Positions 9,961 to 20,884 of a stretch of DNA of 64,000 nucleotides are shown in pieces; the stretch's first letter is position 1, and the number at the start of each line of letters is the position of its first letter. This DNA is from Bacillus halotolerans. Lineage in GTDB: Bacteria > Bacillota > Bacilli > Bacillales > Bacillaceae. A program made the translations under genes and the position numbers. The notes beneath the pieces are model-generated. The model saw nothing but the letters and a program-made list of their open reading frames with translations. It ran no database searches and was not told where the DNA came from. The stretch is from positions 280,899 to 344,898 of the forward strand of contig NZ_LPVF01000013.1 in assembly GCF_001517105.1 (NCBI RefSeq), written 5' to 3'.

Positions 9961-10608
9961 CTAAAAGCCGTTTTCGCTTAAGAAGGCTTTTGTTATGGTG
10001 TGTTGGTTCTTATTTTCATTGGCTTTATGCAAAAATCGATACATATATTTTCCGATCATATCGCATTCGATATTCACTTTAGAGCCGATTGTTTTTTCTG
10101 AAAAAATCGTTTCGCTGATGGTGTGAGGGATTAAAGAAATCGTCACGGTATCATCTGTCAGCCCGAAGATGGTTAAACTCACGCCGTCCACGGTAATAGA
10201 TCCCTTTAAAACCAACGTTTTTGTTAATGACGAATCCATTTTCAAATCATAGTAAACTGCGTTGCTTTTTTCTTCAATACGCGTGATTTCTGCGGTTCCG
10301 TCGACATGGCCTGAAACGAAATGGCCTCCAAAACGCCCGTTTGCCGCCATGGCTCTTTCCAGGTTCACTTTGCTGCCTTTTGATAAATCGTTCAGCGACG
10401 TTGCTTTGACTGTTTCAGGCATGACATCAACTGTAAAGTGACTTTTCGTGAAATCAGTAACAGTCAGACAAATGCCATTCACTGCAATGCTGTCGCCCAA
10501 ATGAACATCCTCTAATATTTTTGAGCATTTAATTGTTAAGGCCATAGAGGGGCCTGCTTTTTTCATGGATTCGATTGTGCCTGTTTCTTCTATAATTCCT
10601 GTAAACAT
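9961..10608 (-). CDS. ribE: RibE, riboflavin synthase alpha chain
   Basis: RibE dismutates two lumazine molecules to riboflavin. The 215-residue protein shows the internal duplication of the family: two lumazine-binding barrels, the first beginning [10 protein letters not shown] and the second near residue 98, each with a VNGICLT or VDGVSLT segment. The ATG at 10608 gives the standard length and has GGATGGTGA just upstream; the codon at 10617 would lie against the ribosome site. The gene begins 10 bases after the ribD stop. Confidence 0.96.
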   Translation of the reverse strand: MFTGIIEETGTIESMKKAGPSMALTIKCSKILEDVHLGDSIAVNGICLTVTDFTKSHFTVDVMPETVKATSLNDLSKGSKVNLERAMAANGRFGGHFVSGHVDGTAEITRIEEKSNAVYYDLKMDSSLTKTLVLKGSITVDGVSLTIFGLTDDTVTISLIPHTISETIFSEKTIGSKVNIECDMIGKYMYRFLHKANENKNQHTITKAFLSENGF

Positions 10609-10618
10609 GGTCACCATC

Positions 10619-11731
<1,113 letters not shown>

Positions 11732-11739
11732 TTACCGTC

Positions 11740-11775
11740 AAAAAAGCCCCGAATTTAAGAAAAATTCGGGGCTTT
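11740..11775 (-). terminator. rib leader terminator (riboswitch expression platform)
   Basis: AAAGCCCCGAATT pairs with AATTCGGGGCTTT, followed on the minus strand by a T run. It lies between the FMN aptamer and ribD, as in the known B. subtilis rib leader, where FMN binding favours this hairpin. Confidence 0.9.
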
Positions 11776-11834
11776 AGGTATTTTACGCAATAGGAAATAA
11801 CACTATGCATGTTGATACATTTTGCATAGCGGTT

Positions 11835-11990
11835 CTTCATCCTTCTCCCATCCAGACTTTCACTGTCGGCTTCAGCTTAAACTGAATCCACCGCGTACAT
11901 ATGCACACGGGTCACGGGCTCTAAAGCGCATATCGCTTTACTACCGCCGGTCGGGATTTCCACCCTGCCCCGAAGGATACAATCTTTATT
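11835..11990 (-). promoter_or_regulatory. FMN riboswitch (RFN element) upstream of ribD
   Basis: The minus strand carries the conserved RFN blocks in order: an opening ATCCTTCGGGGCAGGGTG, then GAAATCCCGACCGGCGGTAG, then AGCCCGTGACC, a GGTGGATTCAG block, and a closing GGATGGGAGAAGGATGA. Bases 11978-11973 and 11840-11846 close the P1 stem (ATCCTTC with GAAGGAT). With the downstream terminator it forms the feedback switch of the operon. Confidence 0.95.
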
Positions 11991-12064
11991 CATTTGTCCT
12001 TAATGGCTATTATAGCGATCCTTTCTTAAGTACGCAATGAAATAAACTTACAATTTGAGAAATC

Positions 12065-12097
12065 AAAAAACACCCATCGTTCCGAAAGGTGTTTTTT
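12065..12097 (-). terminator. Terminator of ypuD
   Basis: AAAAAACACC and GGTGTTTTTT form a stem immediately after the ypuD stop, with a T run on either strand. It insulates ypuD from the rib leader. Confidence 0.8.
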
Positions 12098-12099
12098 AG

Positions 12100-12444
12100 T
12101 TAATCATTTACTTTTGCAACCTTGATTAAACCGTCGATCCGCTTTGATTTGCTGAAGTACGCCTTGATCTTATCGCCTTCTTTTATATCAGACAAATCTT
12201 GATTTAATTTTTTTCCGTTGAAGATGATCTTCGTGCCGTTTTCTGCTTCTCCATGATATTCTGTGCCGTCAATTTCTGTCACTTGATATTCCTCGATTGT
12301 ATACTCTTCTTCTTCGGAGGACAAGGTTTGTCCAATCGCTGTCGGAACGTCTTTCAGTTCAACATCATTTATGTACATATACCCCCCTGCAAGCAAAACC
12401 AGTAGCACTAACAGAATGGTAATCTTGGTTTTTATTCTTCCCAT
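12100..12444 (-). CDS. ypuD: YpuD, membrane-anchored protein of unknown function
   Basis: The 114-residue protein has a basic N-terminus and one hydrophobic segment (about residues 8-25), and then an acidic extracytoplasmic region with an EEEEY stretch near residue 45. The C-terminal half looks like a small beta-barrel (repeated short strands ending in KIKAYF and IKVAKV), but I cannot name a fold with confidence. I recognise it as B. subtilis YpuD, whose function is not known. It follows sipS after about 235 bases and has its own terminator. Confidence 0.85.
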   Translation of the reverse strand: MGRIKTKITILLVLLVLLAGGYMYINDVELKDVPTAIGQTLSSEEEEYTIEEYQVTEIDGTEYHGEAENGTKIIFNGKKLNQDLSDIKEGDKIKAYFSKSKRIDGLIKVAKVND

Positions 12445-12644
12445 TTAAAAAAACCTCCAGCCAATATGAATCTATTCATTCATATGAGTTATTCCTTTTT
12501 TTCATGAATAAAAAACCGCAAATTCTCGTAAATTATTAATATAACGATGCATAACGGGAATATGTTTCGCATTTCTGCAAAATTTCTTTTCTATAGATAT
12601 ACGAATTTATGTTCTGGTTTTAGGGGATGCATGAGAAAAAGAAT

Positions 12645-12676
12645 AAAAAAGCAGCTCCTTTTCAGGAAACTGCTTA
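12645..12676 (-). terminator. Terminator of sipS
   Basis: On the minus strand TAAGCAG and CTGCTTT form the outer stem and TCCT and AGGA the inner one, followed by six T. It directly follows the sipS stop. Confidence 0.8.
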
Positions 12677-12679
12677 TAC

Positions 12680-13234
12680 TTAGTTGGTTTTACGAATGTC
12701 GTTAAATGGGAAGAAAACAAACTTTGACGTACCCGCAATTTGTTTTTTCGTAAAGAGTCCAAGCCCGTTTCGGCTGTCCATTGAGTTTCGGCGGTTATCA
12801 CCCATAACAAAATATTTGTTATCAGGCACTTTGATCGGGCCGAAATCATCAGTTAGATGGTCATATCCATCTTCTTTTGCTTGCTTTTTATTTGCCTTCA
12901 AATAAGGCTCAGCCACTTTTTTTCCATTGATATAAAGCTGGTCGTTTTTCATTTCGACTGTGTCTCCGGGCAAACCGATCAGCCGCTTGACATAGTGGAC
13001 ATCATCCCCGTTTAGCACGATGATATCCCCTCTCTTAAACTCGCCTATGTACTTAACTGTCATATTGACAAATACCCTTTCATGATCAAGAAGGGTAGGC
13101 TCCATGGACTCACCGTCAACGACATACGGCGCAAAAATAAAATTGCGGATGAGTAATGCCAGAACAACTGCGATAATAATCGCTTTGGCCCATTCAAATA
13201 TTGATTTTTTCTTAGAAACGGTTTCCGATTTCAA
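12680..13234 (-). CDS. sipS: SipS, type I signal peptidase
   Basis: SipS removes signal peptides from secreted proteins at the outer face of the membrane. The 184-residue protein has one N-terminal anchor (about residues 15-35), the catalytic Ser43 in DGESM and the general base Lys83 in YVKRLIG, followed by the conserved GDNRRNSMDSR box. The start is TTG at 13234: GGAGGA lies 6 bases upstream and the length matches B. subtilis. A TTG seven codons earlier lacks a ribosome site. Monocistronic, with a terminator downstream. Confidence 0.96.
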   Translation of the reverse strand: MKSETVSKKKSIFEWAKAIIIAVVLALLIRNFIFAPYVVDGESMEPTLLDHERVFVNMTVKYIGEFKRGDIIVLNGDDVHYVKRLIGLPGDTVEMKNDQLYINGKKVAEPYLKANKKQAKEDGYDHLTDDFGPIKVPDNKYFVMGDNRRNSMDSRNGLGLFTKKQIAGTSKFVFFPFNDIRKTN

Positions 13235-13389
13235 CTGAGTTCCTCCAATAAACAACGGTCTTCAATTTATGTTATCACGAATCGATAAGAAATCCCATTA
13301 GGACCATTGAAGCGAATTTTCACATCTATTTATTCTTCTGCCAGAATCAATTTGTTCCCATTTCCTAATGAAATCGGGAGAAGAATCAA

Positions 13390-13596
13390 TCAGCCTCCAA
13401 AGAACAAATCCAGTATATTGCCGGCAGTTGAAGTTTCTTTATTATAAAACTCCGAATATCCGCATTTCTTACAGTAGACGACGAGAAAACGGTTATGCTG
13501 CACATCAAACAACTTTGACAATCCGGTTCCGGTTGTGGCAATTTCTTTTTGGCCAGCTTCAGTGCTTCCGCATTTTATACAGCCCTTGTTGTTCAT
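13390..13596 (-). CDS. ypzJ: Small zinc-ribbon protein (YpzJ-like)
   Basis: The 68-residue protein has two CxxC pairs, Cys6-Ile-Lys-Cys9 near the N-terminus and Cys42-Lys-Lys-Cys45, spaced as in the zinc-ribbon proteins related to DUF2089-type families. Between them is a short beta-rich segment (KLFDVQHNRFLVVYC). The C-terminus is GNILDLFFGG, a tail seen in this family. I believe it corresponds to B. subtilis ypzJ, a gene of unknown function; the symbol is from memory. The ATG at 13596 has GGGGC upstream, a weak site. Confidence 0.8.
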   Translation of the reverse strand: MNNKGCIKCGSTEAGQKEIATTGTGLSKLFDVQHNRFLVVYCKKCGYSEFYNKETSTAGNILDLFFGG

Positions 13597-13966
13597 CAAA
13601 CGCAGCCCCTTTTCAAAAAAATGACATTGATATGATTTCATTTTACTACAAATGCCGTTTGGGATGAAACATGTCAACTTTAAAATTTGTTTAATTTTTC
13701 CCTGATGAGTGTATCTGACTGTAAGGAATGTTCCACCCATACAAACGCGGGCTAGCTTTACAACCTCATTTTGTTTTTTTACTGGTTCGTTTAAGCTATT
13801 TCATACGGTCTCTAATATGTATAAAGAGGACTATAGGATTCATACCAAATCTCTCTATGCCTCCTCGTTCTACCTTGAAAACGTCTGTTGTTAACTTCCA
13901 CAGCCAGATCAGGCTGTGAGCGAAAAGAAAAAGCTCCCTCATATCGGGGAGCTTTCTGCCTGCCTA
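13597..13966. other. Intergenic region between ypzJ and ppiB, no supported gene
   Basis: Short frames here are AT-rich, lack ribosome sites and do not resemble known families. Apart from the ppiB terminator at its right end, and a small CAGCC/GGCTG inverted repeat near 13900-13918, I see nothing. Confidence 0.5.
13929..13956 (-). terminator. Terminator of ppiB
   Basis: AAAGCTCCC and GGGAGCTTT form a 9-base-pair stem; on the minus strand it is followed by TTCTTTTC. It lies 10 bases after the ppiB stop. Confidence 0.8.
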
Positions 13967-14398
13967 TTAGCCTTCTACGCGAACTTCTTTCATCACATCA
14001 CCGTTAGACATGTTTTTCGCCAATTCTAAGCCGCTTGTTACTTTGCCGAATACAGTGTGAACACCGTTTAAATGAGGCTGCGGCTCATGGACGATGAAAA
14101 ATTGGCTGCCGCCAGTATCTTTTCCTGCGTGTGCCATAGAGAGTGCGCCTGCTTCATGTGTGTGCGGGTTTCCTTCTGTTTCACATTTGATTGTGTATCC
14201 TGGACCGCCTGTGCCAGTACCGTGGGGGCATCCGCCTTGGCTGACGAAGCCTGGAATGACTCGGTGGAATGTAAGTCCGTCGTAAAATCCTTCGTTTGCA
14301 AGCTTTTCAAAGTTTGCAACTGTACCCGGTGCTGCTTCCGGATAAAGTTCAAATTCAATTTTGTTGCCGTCTTCTAATAAAAAGTAACCTGTTTTCAA
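13967..14398 (-). CDS. ppiB: PpiB, cytoplasmic cyclophilin-type peptidyl-prolyl isomerase
   Basis: PpiB speeds cis-trans isomerisation of peptidyl-prolyl bonds during folding. The 143-residue cyclophilin core shows [13 protein letters not shown], the GSQFFI motif and [12 protein letters not shown], all conserved in the active site. There is no signal peptide, so it acts in the cytoplasm. The start is TTG at 14398, giving the exact family length; AAGTGGG upstream is a modest ribosome site and a TTG at 14431 has none. It is divergent from ypuA. Confidence 0.95.
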   Translation of the reverse strand: MKTGYFLLEDGNKIEFELYPEAAPGTVANFEKLANEGFYDGLTFHRVIPGFVSQGGCPHGTGTGGPGYTIKCETEGNPHTHEAGALSMAHAGKDTGGSQFFIVHEPQPHLNGVHTVFGKVTSGLELAKNMSNGDVMKEVRVEG

Positions 14399-14655
14399 TT
14401 GTATGCCCACTTTCTTTATTTTAATTTTCAAAGGAGAAATTTATGTATCATCATTATGGCTTGTCTCTCCTTGTCGCGGCTATTATACCACACCTTTTTG
14501 GGGAAAACGACTCTCCCGGCTTTTCTCCAAAATAAAAATGAAACCTGAACCTCTCTATCTCCGTCTAACCTATCGGAACTGTATTTTTCATCATGATTCA
14601 GGTCCTTGCAAAGCAGCTTTAACTGCTGCTTGTGAAATGAAGGAGGTCAACTGCT

Positions 14656-15528
14656 TTGAAAAAAATATGGATTGGAATGCTGGCAGCGGCCGTTTTGCTG
14701 CTGACGATTCCGAAAGTCAGTCTCGCGGATGCCGCAGTCGGAGATGTCATCGTGACACTTGGTGCAAATTTGTCAGAATCAGATAAGCAAAAAGTGCTTG
14801 ATGAAATGAATGTCCCTGATAATGCCACAACCGTGACCGTTACCAATAAGGAAGAGCACGAATATTTAGGAAAATATATACCAAGCGCGCAAATTGGCTC
14901 AAGAGCGATTTCATCATCGTCTATTACCATTGCCAAAAAAGGCTCCGGATTAAATGTTGAGACACATAATATCAGCGGCATTACGGATGAAATGTACCTC
15001 AATGCCTTGATGACAGCCGGCGTTAAAGACGCGAAGGTTTATGTCACCGCTCCGTTTGAAGTGTCCGGTACTGCGGCTTTGACAGGATTGATTAAAGCAT
15101 ATGAAGTTTCTTCTGACGAAGCGATTTCTGAAGACGTTAAACAAGTCGCCAACCAAGAGCTTGTGACGACCTCAGAGCTTGGTGACAAAATCGGTGACGA
15201 AAATGCGGCTGCGCTGATTGCAAAAATAAAAGAAGAGTTTGCTAAAAACGGTGTGCCTGACAATAAAGCCGATATTGAGAAAAAAGTGGATGATGCGGCT
15301 TCCGATTTAAACGTCACACTGACAGACAGCCAAAAGGATCAGCTTGTATCCTTGTTCAATAAGATGAAAAATGTTGATATCGACTGGGGACAGGTCGGTG
15401 ACCAGCTTGATAAAGCGAAAGATAAGATTAGTAAATTTTTAGACTCAGATGAAGGCAAGAACTTTATCCAGAAAGTCATTGATTTCTTCGTTTCCATCTG
15501 GAACGCGATTGTTTCTATATTCAAATAA
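14656..15528 (+). CDS. ypuA: YpuA, secreted DUF1002 protein
   Basis: The 290-residue protein has a clear Sec signal peptide (about residues 1-25, with cleavage after LADA) and then a DUF1002 region rich in Ala, Asp, Glu and Lys with predicted helices. It ends in a hydrophobic segment of about 15 residues (FIQKVIDFFVSIWNAIVSIF), which might associate with the membrane. The start is TTG at 14656, 8 bases after AGGAGGTC. YpuA is reported to be linked to cell-envelope stress in B. subtilis, but its activity is unknown. It converges with lysA and shares its terminator. Confidence 0.93.
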   Translation: MKKIWIGMLAAAVLLLTIPKVSLADAAVGDVIVTLGANLSESDKQKVLDEMNVPDNATTVTVTNKEEHEYLGKYIPSAQIGSRAISSSSITIAKKGSGLNVETHNISGITDEMYLNALMTAGVKDAKVYVTAPFEVSGTAALTGLIKAYEVSSDEAISEDVKQVANQELVTTSELGDKIGDENAAALIAKIKEEFAKNGVPDNKADIEKKVDDAASDLNVTLTDSQKDQLVSLFNKMKNVDIDWGQVGDQLDKAKDKISKFLDSDEGKNFIQKVIDFFVSIWNAIVSIFK

Positions 15529-15557
15529 AAAAAGCGCCGAATTCCCGGCGCTTTTTT
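15529..15557. terminator. Bidirectional terminator between ypuA and lysA
   Basis: AAAAAAGCGCCG and CGGCGCTTTTTT form a strong stem around a 6-base loop, with T runs on both strands. Confidence 0.93.
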
Positions 15558-16876
15558 CATTGCTTCACACTCGTTTTAAATGGCAGATCCAGTTTTACAA
15601 TATCCTCGTACGTTTCTCTTTTTACGACTAAATGAGCCTCTCCGTTTTCTACAAATACAACGGCAGGTCTTGGAATTCTATTATAATTATTGGCCATGCT
15701 GTAGCCATAAGCGCCTGTACAGAAAACAGCAAGCAGATCTCCTTCTTTTACTTCCGGCAGGTCAATATCCCAAATGAGCATATCTCCGCTTTCACAGCAC
15801 TTGCCGGCAATCGATACCGTTTTATCGTGCACTTCACCGATACGGTTAGCTGTAACAGCTTCATATTTTGCCTGATAGAGAGCCGGACGGATATTGTCGT
15901 TCATTCCTCCGTCAACAGCTACATACTGCCGGACACCCGGCACTTCTTTTTGAGAGCCGACTGTATAAAGTGTTGTGCCTGCGTCTCCTACAAGCGAGCG
16001 GCCCGGTTCGATCCAAATTTCCGGTATGTCAAATCCATAGCGGGCTGCATTTGTTTTTACAGCTTCGATAATTTTTTCTACATATTCAGTGGCATGAAGC
16101 GGTTCATCTTCTTCCGTATAACGAATGCCAAAACCGCCTCCAAGGTTCAGCACCTTTGAAACAAATGAGTAAGCTTCTCTCCATTCGTCAAGCTTTTTGA
16201 AGATTTTTTCTGCCGCTAGCACGAAACCGGCTGTATCAAAAATTTGCGAACCGATATGGCAATGAACACCCAGCAGCTGAATGTGTTCTGATTGTAAAAC
16301 CTGTTCAATCGCCTGTTCAGTTTGTCCGTTATGAAGGTCAAAACCAAACTTTGAATCTTCCTGTCCCGTTGTAATGTAGTCATGTGTATGCGCCTCTACT
16401 CCGGGGGTAATCCGCAGGAGAACATCAATTGAGTGCCCAGTTTCTTTACACAGGTCTTCAAGAATCGAGATTTCATAGAAATTATCAACCACAATGCAGC
16501 CGATACGGTGTTCAAGCGCCATCCGCAGCTCTTCCCTGCTTTTGTTATTTCCATGGAAGTGAATGCGCTCCGCTGGAAATCCTGCTGCAACAGCTGTGTA
16601 AAGTTCTCCTCCAGACACGACATCTAAGGAAAGCCCTTCTTCCTCGGCAAGCTGAATCATCGCAACAGAAGAGAATGCCTTGCTCGCATACGCGACCTGC
16701 GCTGTCAGCTCTGCAGTTATAAATGCCTGCTTAAAGCTTTTAGCACGCTCACGTATTAAAGCCACATCATATACGTAAAGAGGCGTGCCGTATGTTTCAG
16801 CTAAACAAAGAGCGTCCACACCTCCGATTTCCAAATGCCCATGTTGATTTTGTCTGCTAGTGCCGTGTAAGAACAA
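15557..16876 (-). CDS. lysA: LysA, diaminopimelate decarboxylase
   Basis: LysA makes lysine by decarboxylating meso-diaminopimelate. The 439-residue enzyme has an alanine-racemase-like PLP barrel, with Lys66 in YASKAF as the Schiff-base lysine, the HCHIGSQIFD segment, LGGGFGIRY phosphate-binding loop, and the C-terminal CCESGD motif contributed to the active site of the partner subunit. The TTG start at 16876 has GAGGGA 6 bases upstream; an ATG two codons earlier touches that site. It follows the spoVA operon behind a terminator. Confidence 0.96.
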   Translation of the reverse strand: MFLHGTSRQNQHGHLEIGGVDALCLAETYGTPLYVYDVALIRERAKSFKQAFITAELTAQVAYASKAFSSVAMIQLAEEEGLSLDVVSGGELYTAVAAGFPAERIHFHGNNKSREELRMALEHRIGCIVVDNFYEISILEDLCKETGHSIDVLLRITPGVEAHTHDYITTGQEDSKFGFDLHNGQTEQAIEQVLQSEHIQLLGVHCHIGSQIFDTAGFVLAAEKIFKKLDEWREAYSFVSKVLNLGGGFGIRYTEEDEPLHATEYVEKIIEAVKTNAARYGFDIPEIWIEPGRSLVGDAGTTLYTVGSQKEVPGVRQYVAVDGGMNDNIRPALYQAKYEAVTANRIGEVHDKTVSIAGKCCESGDMLIWDIDLPEVKEGDLLAVFCTGAYGYSMANNYNRIPRPAVVFVENGEAHLVVKRETYEDIVKLDLPFKTSVKQ

Positions 16877-16906
16877 TGTCATTCCCTCTTTCTCCGCTTA
16901 TGGGTG

Positions 16907-16934
16907 AAAAGGACAGATTTATGGACTGTCCTTT
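16907..16934 (-). terminator. Terminator of the spoVA operon
   Basis: AAAGGACA and TGTCCTTT form an 8-base-pair stem with a short T run on the minus strand, between spoVAF and lysA. Confidence 0.7.
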
Positions 16935-16982
16935 CATAATTAAGACATACATTATCATACTCTTCAGTCAGTTTCAATGCGA

Positions 16983-18470
16983 TTATGAATTGGTAGGCTG
17001 TCTTAAGCGATTTCTTGGGTGAACAATGCTTGGTCTTACTTTCGCACCAGGTTTCGCCGTGCGAATCAACACCTGCCATAGCGCCTTTCCGTTAAACGGA
17101 ATGAGCGGCCATAAGTATGGGGTTTGAAGGGATTTTATGCTGGCCATGGCAATAATAAGCACCGTAAATCCTATAACGAGCCCTTTTACATGAAACAGCG
17201 CTACTAATATCATAAGTGTAAGACGGGCCATTTTATTTGCCAGGCTTAATTCATAGCTTGGCGTCGTAAAGGTTCCAATAGCGGCAAGCGAGACATACAG
17301 TATGACCTCAGGAGAGAACAGCCCCACATCAATGGCAATTTGCCCGATTAGAACCGCGGCAATTAATCCCATTGCGGTAGATAAAGCGGTCGGTGTGTGA
17401 ATAGCCGCCATTCTGAGAAACTCAATTCCTAAATCAGCTAAGAAAATCTGCAGAATGATCGGGATGTGCATATCTTTATTCAACCCGATAAATTTTAGAT
17501 TCTCTGGCAGCAGTTCCGGTTGAAGAACAAAGAGAAACCAGATGGGGAGAAATAAAGTAGAAGCAAGAATGCCGAAAAATCGTACCCATCTTAAAAAGGT
17601 TCCCACAGAAGGAGCCTGTCTGTATTCTTCAGCATGCTGAACATGATGGAATAAGGTTGTCGGCGTGATGATCACACTTGGCGATGTATCAACCATAATC
17701 ACGACATGGCCTTCAAGTACGTGATTGGCCGCCACATCGGGCCTTTCTGTATAACGGACGAGCGGAAACGGGTTGTAGCTTTGTTTGATAATAAACTCTT
17801 CGACTGTTTTGTCTGCCATTGTTAAACCGTCGACATCAATGGCAGCAATTTCTTTTTCCACGATGTCAACCAGATCCGGATCTGCAATGTCTTCGATATA
17901 ACAAATGCTCAGATCCGTTTTTGAACGCTCGCCGACCTTTGTCATCTTGACGCGAAGGCGTTCGTCCCTAATCCGTCTTCTGAGAAGTGCGGTATTGACG
18001 ACGATATTTTCAACAAATCCGTCTCTGGCGCCTCTGACCACCTTTTCCGTATCCGGTTCTTCCGGATTTCTTCCCGGATAGCTTCTGACATCAATGATAA
18101 AAGCAAATCCTGCACCTTCGACAATAACTGCGACTAACCCGGACAGCACCTGGTCGGTGGTTTCATCCAGCGTTTTTACTTTTTCGACCTGGGCGTTCAG
18201 CAGCCTGTTTTCAACGATATCGACCAGCTCTTCAGGATCCTCTTTTCCTGTCCGGTTGTTAATGGCAACTAGCTCTCTCATTAAGTGAATGATAAAGGCA
18301 GTGTCACATAATCCATTCAAATAGTACAGCTGAACTTCTCTGTCTAAAATGGTAAGCTTGCGAACTCCTACATCATAGCTGATTCCCATTCCGACGCGAT
18401 TTTTAAAATAAGCTTCATTTTTGTCTGGATTCCGATAAACCCGGATTTTCTCTTCCTGTTTGTCCGGCAT
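16983..18470 (-). CDS. spoVAF: SpoVAF, GerA-family spore membrane protein
   Basis: SpoVAF is related to the A subunits of germinant receptors. The 495-residue protein has a large soluble N-terminal domain (about 1-290), containing [14 protein letters not shown] and [12 protein letters not shown], and about five membrane spans in the C-terminal part. It ends in a basic tail. In relatives it modulates germination. It overlaps spoVAEA by 56 bases, a long overlap but consistent with both starts, and is the last gene of the spoVA operon. Confidence 0.95.
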   Translation of the reverse strand: MPDKQEEKIRVYRNPDKNEAYFKNRVGMGISYDVGVRKLTILDREVQLYYLNGLCDTAFIIHLMRELVAINNRTGKEDPEELVDIVENRLLNAQVEKVKTLDETTDQVLSGLVAVIVEGAGFAFIIDVRSYPGRNPEEPDTEKVVRGARDGFVENIVVNTALLRRRIRDERLRVKMTKVGERSKTDLSICYIEDIADPDLVDIVEKEIAAIDVDGLTMADKTVEEFIIKQSYNPFPLVRYTERPDVAANHVLEGHVVIMVDTSPSVIITPTTLFHHVQHAEEYRQAPSVGTFLRWVRFFGILASTLFLPIWFLFVLQPELLPENLKFIGLNKDMHIPIILQIFLADLGIEFLRMAAIHTPTALSTAMGLIAAVLIGQIAIDVGLFSPEVILYVSLAAIGTFTTPSYELSLANKMARLTLMILVALFHVKGLVIGFTVLIIAMASIKSLQTPYLWPLIPFNGKALWQVLIRTAKPGAKVRPSIVHPRNRLRQPTNS

Positions 18471-19032
18471 GATACCCGCTCCTTTCTAAAATAAACTCGA
18501 CCGCTTTCATGGTGATTGGCGACCCTTTCGATATATCGTCTTTCCTGCCCATTTTGCCGATATCCCCGATACCAACGATAAGCGGCAGATCAAGTTTATC
18601 AAGGCAATAGACCGTATCCCCGTTCATTCTGTGTTCATCGAATTCCCTCTCTCCGATTTTATCCACGCCGTACTCTGTTATCTCTCCATTGCGGTCAATG
18701 CTTACGTCAACCCTGGTCCATTCAGCCTGATGGGTTTTCGACGCTACCGCAATCACACCGAGCACTTCAATTGCCGGATGAGTGGCCACATGGGTCAGAG
18801 CGGTTTCTCCCGGTCCCTCTCCTTGAAGGCCGGAGTCGTCAAACATGACAAATACAGGGTCATATGGTGCTGATGTAATCAGCCTGACAAGCTCGGCGCC
18901 GCTGCGGGTGGAGGGATTGCCTTTTGATTGAGAAATACATCTCCCTCCAACTCTTCTTGCGGCGTATTCAATTGTTTTAGCAGCATACACATCTCCGTCT
19001 GTTACCAGTATGACCTTGCGTTTTGTCGTCAT
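18415..19032 (-). CDS. spoVAEA: SpoVAEA, soluble spoVA operon protein
   Basis: The 205-residue protein has no signal peptide or membrane span. It opens with [14 protein letters not shown], followed by [12 protein letters not shown] and a [13 protein letters not shown] segment, the conserved core of the SpoVAEa family. In spores it is reported to lie near the outer face of the inner membrane, and its exact role in dipicolinic acid movement is unclear. It starts 7 bases after spoVAEB ends. Confidence 0.94.
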   Translation of the reverse strand: MTTKRKVILVTDGDVYAAKTIEYAARRVGGRCISQSKGNPSTRSGAELVRLITSAPYDPVFVMFDDSGLQGEGPGETALTHVATHPAIEVLGVIAVASKTHQAEWTRVDVSIDRNGEITEYGVDKIGEREFDEHRMNGDTVYCLDKLDLPLIVGIGDIGKMGRKDDISKGSPITMKAVEFILERSGYHAGQTGRENPGLSESRQK

Positions 19033-19039
19033 CTCGGCA

Positions 19040-19390
19040 TTATCCTTTCGGTTTAAAAATAACAGCGACGATAAAGGCGAATAGAATGGCGGCTGAGATA
19101 CCGGCAGATGTCAGCTCGAATATCCCCATACCGATTCCGATAAATCCGTGTATATGCGCCTGATGCATGGCACCGTGCAGAAGGCTGTGGCCAAAGCTGA
19201 CAATCGGAACCGTGGCGCCTCCTCCAGCAAACTCAATAAATTTATCGTAAATGCCAAAACCGTCTAAAATCGCCCCGATGACGACAAAGGATGTCATGAC
19301 GTGGGCAGGCGTCAATTTAAATATGTCCAGCAGCAGCTGCCCGACAATACAAATGGCGCCTCCGCAAACAAAAGCCAAAAGATAGTCCAC
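19040..19390 (-). CDS. spoVAEB: SpoVAEB, membrane component of the dipicolinate channel
   Basis: The 116-residue protein is made almost entirely of hydrophobic segments (about residues 3-25, 30-50, 55-75 and 90-112) and has the SpoVAC/SpoVAEb family pattern GxGIYDKF and [15 protein letters not shown] stretch. It resembles SpoVAC in this window, which suggests an old duplication. It is needed for uptake of dipicolinic acid in sporulation and release in germination. It directly abuts spoVAD. Confidence 0.95.
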
Positions 19391-20407
19391 TTAAGATGCA
19401 CCTCCTGCACGTTCAAATACAACCCCGTGTGCGATGGTCGGAATGGTTTGTTTTTGCTGGATCATGGTCGGGCTTAACAGCGCCCCGGTTGCTACTACGA
19501 AAACACGGTTTAATTTTCCTTCTTTCAGCTGCTTAAAAATATGTGAGTAGGTTACAACCGCGGAACAAGCGCAGCCGCTTCCTCCGGCAAACACCTGCTG
19601 ATCCGGAGTGTAAATCAGAAGCCCGCAATCATCATGTTTTGTGCCGACCGGATATCCCTCTTCTTTCAAGATATCTTTGACAATAGGAGATCCGACGCCG
19701 GAAAGGTCTCCCGTCAGGATCAGATCGTAGTCGTCCGCTGTGCGGTTCATGTCTTGAAAGTGCTGTTTAATGGTATCAGCAGCAGCAGGAGCCATGGCTG
19801 AGCCCATATCAAACGGGTCGGTAATTCCTAAGTCAGCCACCTTCCCTATAGTTGCACTTGTAATTTGAATATCACTCGGTGTCTGACTGATAACAACCGC
19901 ACCGCTCCCAGTTACAGTAGATGTCGCAGTATCCGGTTTTTGCCCGCCGTATTCCGTCGGATAGCGGAACTGTCTTTCGGCTGTGGCATTGTGACTGCTT
20001 GTAGCAGCAATCGCCCGATTTGCAAATCCGCCGTCGACTAGGGCAGATGCAACAGCAACTGTTTCCATTGATGTTGAGCATGCGCCAAACATGCAAAGAA
20101 ACGGGATTTTCAGATGCCTTGCCACATAGTTGGCTGTGACATTTTGATTCAATAAATCGCCTGCAAGCAAAAGATCAATATCATCTTTTTTCAAATTGTT
20201 TTTTTGCAGCACGGTATTGATGGCATCCTCCATTAGCTGCCTTTCAGCCATTTCCCAGCTTTTTTGATTACAGTGCATGTCGTCATAGGTTTTATCATAT
20301 AAAGACCCGAGCGGACCGTCTTTTTCCTTAGGCCCTACTGCTGTTCCCGCTGCATTGACAAATAAGGGATGCTCAAACACCCAGGTTTGCTTTCCTGTTA
20401 ATTTCAT
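19391..20407 (-). CDS. spoVAD: SpoVAD, dipicolinic acid-binding protein
   Basis: SpoVAD (338 residues) has a thiolase-like fold, with the segment FGACSTSMET carrying the cysteine position of the fold and GSGCACSAVV near residue 275. In Bacillus it binds dipicolinic acid directly and sits on the outer face of the inner spore membrane. No signal peptide is visible. It follows spoVAC after 12 bases behind a GGAGGAGAAAG-type ribosome site. Confidence 0.96.
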   Translation of the reverse strand: MKLTGKQTWVFEHPLFVNAAGTAVGPKEKDGPLGSLYDKTYDDMHCNQKSWEMAERQLMEDAINTVLQKNNLKKDDIDLLLAGDLLNQNVTANYVARHLKIPFLCMFGACSTSMETVAVASALVDGGFANRAIAATSSHNATAERQFRYPTEYGGQKPDTATSTVTGSGAVVISQTPSDIQITSATIGKVADLGITDPFDMGSAMAPAAADTIKQHFQDMNRTADDYDLILTGDLSGVGSPIVKDILKEEGYPVGTKHDDCGLLIYTPDQQVFAGGSGCACSAVVTYSHIFKQLKEGKLNRVFVVATGALLSPTMIQQKQTIPTIAHGVVFERAGGAS

Positions 20408-20419
20408 TTCTTTCTCCTC

Positions 20420-20872
20420 CTATGACATCAGTTTCTCAAAAGCAAACCGAATCATTCCGACGATGTAAGCAGCCACAACACCGAATACGATGACGTTTCC
20501 CGCCAGTTTAAACATGTTTGTCGCTACTCCCAATACTAAACCTTCGCTTTTATACTCAAGAGCCGCGCTTGCCATACTGTTGGCAAAGCCGGTGACAGGT
20601 ACAGCTGATCCTGCGCCTGCAAACTGACCGATTCTGTCGTAAATGCCGAATCCGGTGAGCAACGCTGACAATAGGATCAGCGTTGCCGCCGTAGGGTTTC
20701 CTGCTGTTTTTTCGTTAAAATCAAAAAAATGGATATAAAAATTCTGCAGACCTTGCCCAATCATGCAGATCAAACCGCCTACAAGAAAGGCTTTTACACA
20801 GTTCCATACGTAAGGCGGCTTTGGCTGATATGTTTTTACTTTTGATTTGTAGTTTTCTTTTATGTTTGTCAT
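20420..20872 (-). CDS. spoVAC: SpoVAC, mechanosensitive channel component
   Basis: SpoVAC (150 residues) forms a membrane channel that responds to tension and passes dipicolinic acid during germination in Bacillus. Hydrophobic spans lie near residues 28-50, 62-80, 88-110 and 120-142. The family pattern GxGIYDRIGQFAGAG and VPVTGFANSMAS is present. It lies between spoVAB and spoVAD with 12-base gaps on either side. Confidence 0.95.
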   Translation of the reverse strand: MTNIKENYKSKVKTYQPKPPYVWNCVKAFLVGGLICMIGQGLQNFYIHFFDFNEKTAGNPTAATLILLSALLTGFGIYDRIGQFAGAGSAVPVTGFANSMASAALEYKSEGLVLGVATNMFKLAGNVIVFGVVAAYIVGMIRFAFEKLMS

Positions 20873-20884
20873 ATTAAAACCTCC

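Noticed and set aside
15632..16159. 175-codon plus-strand ORF opposite lysA
   Set aside because: Long but antisense; lacks a ribosome site and resembles no protein.
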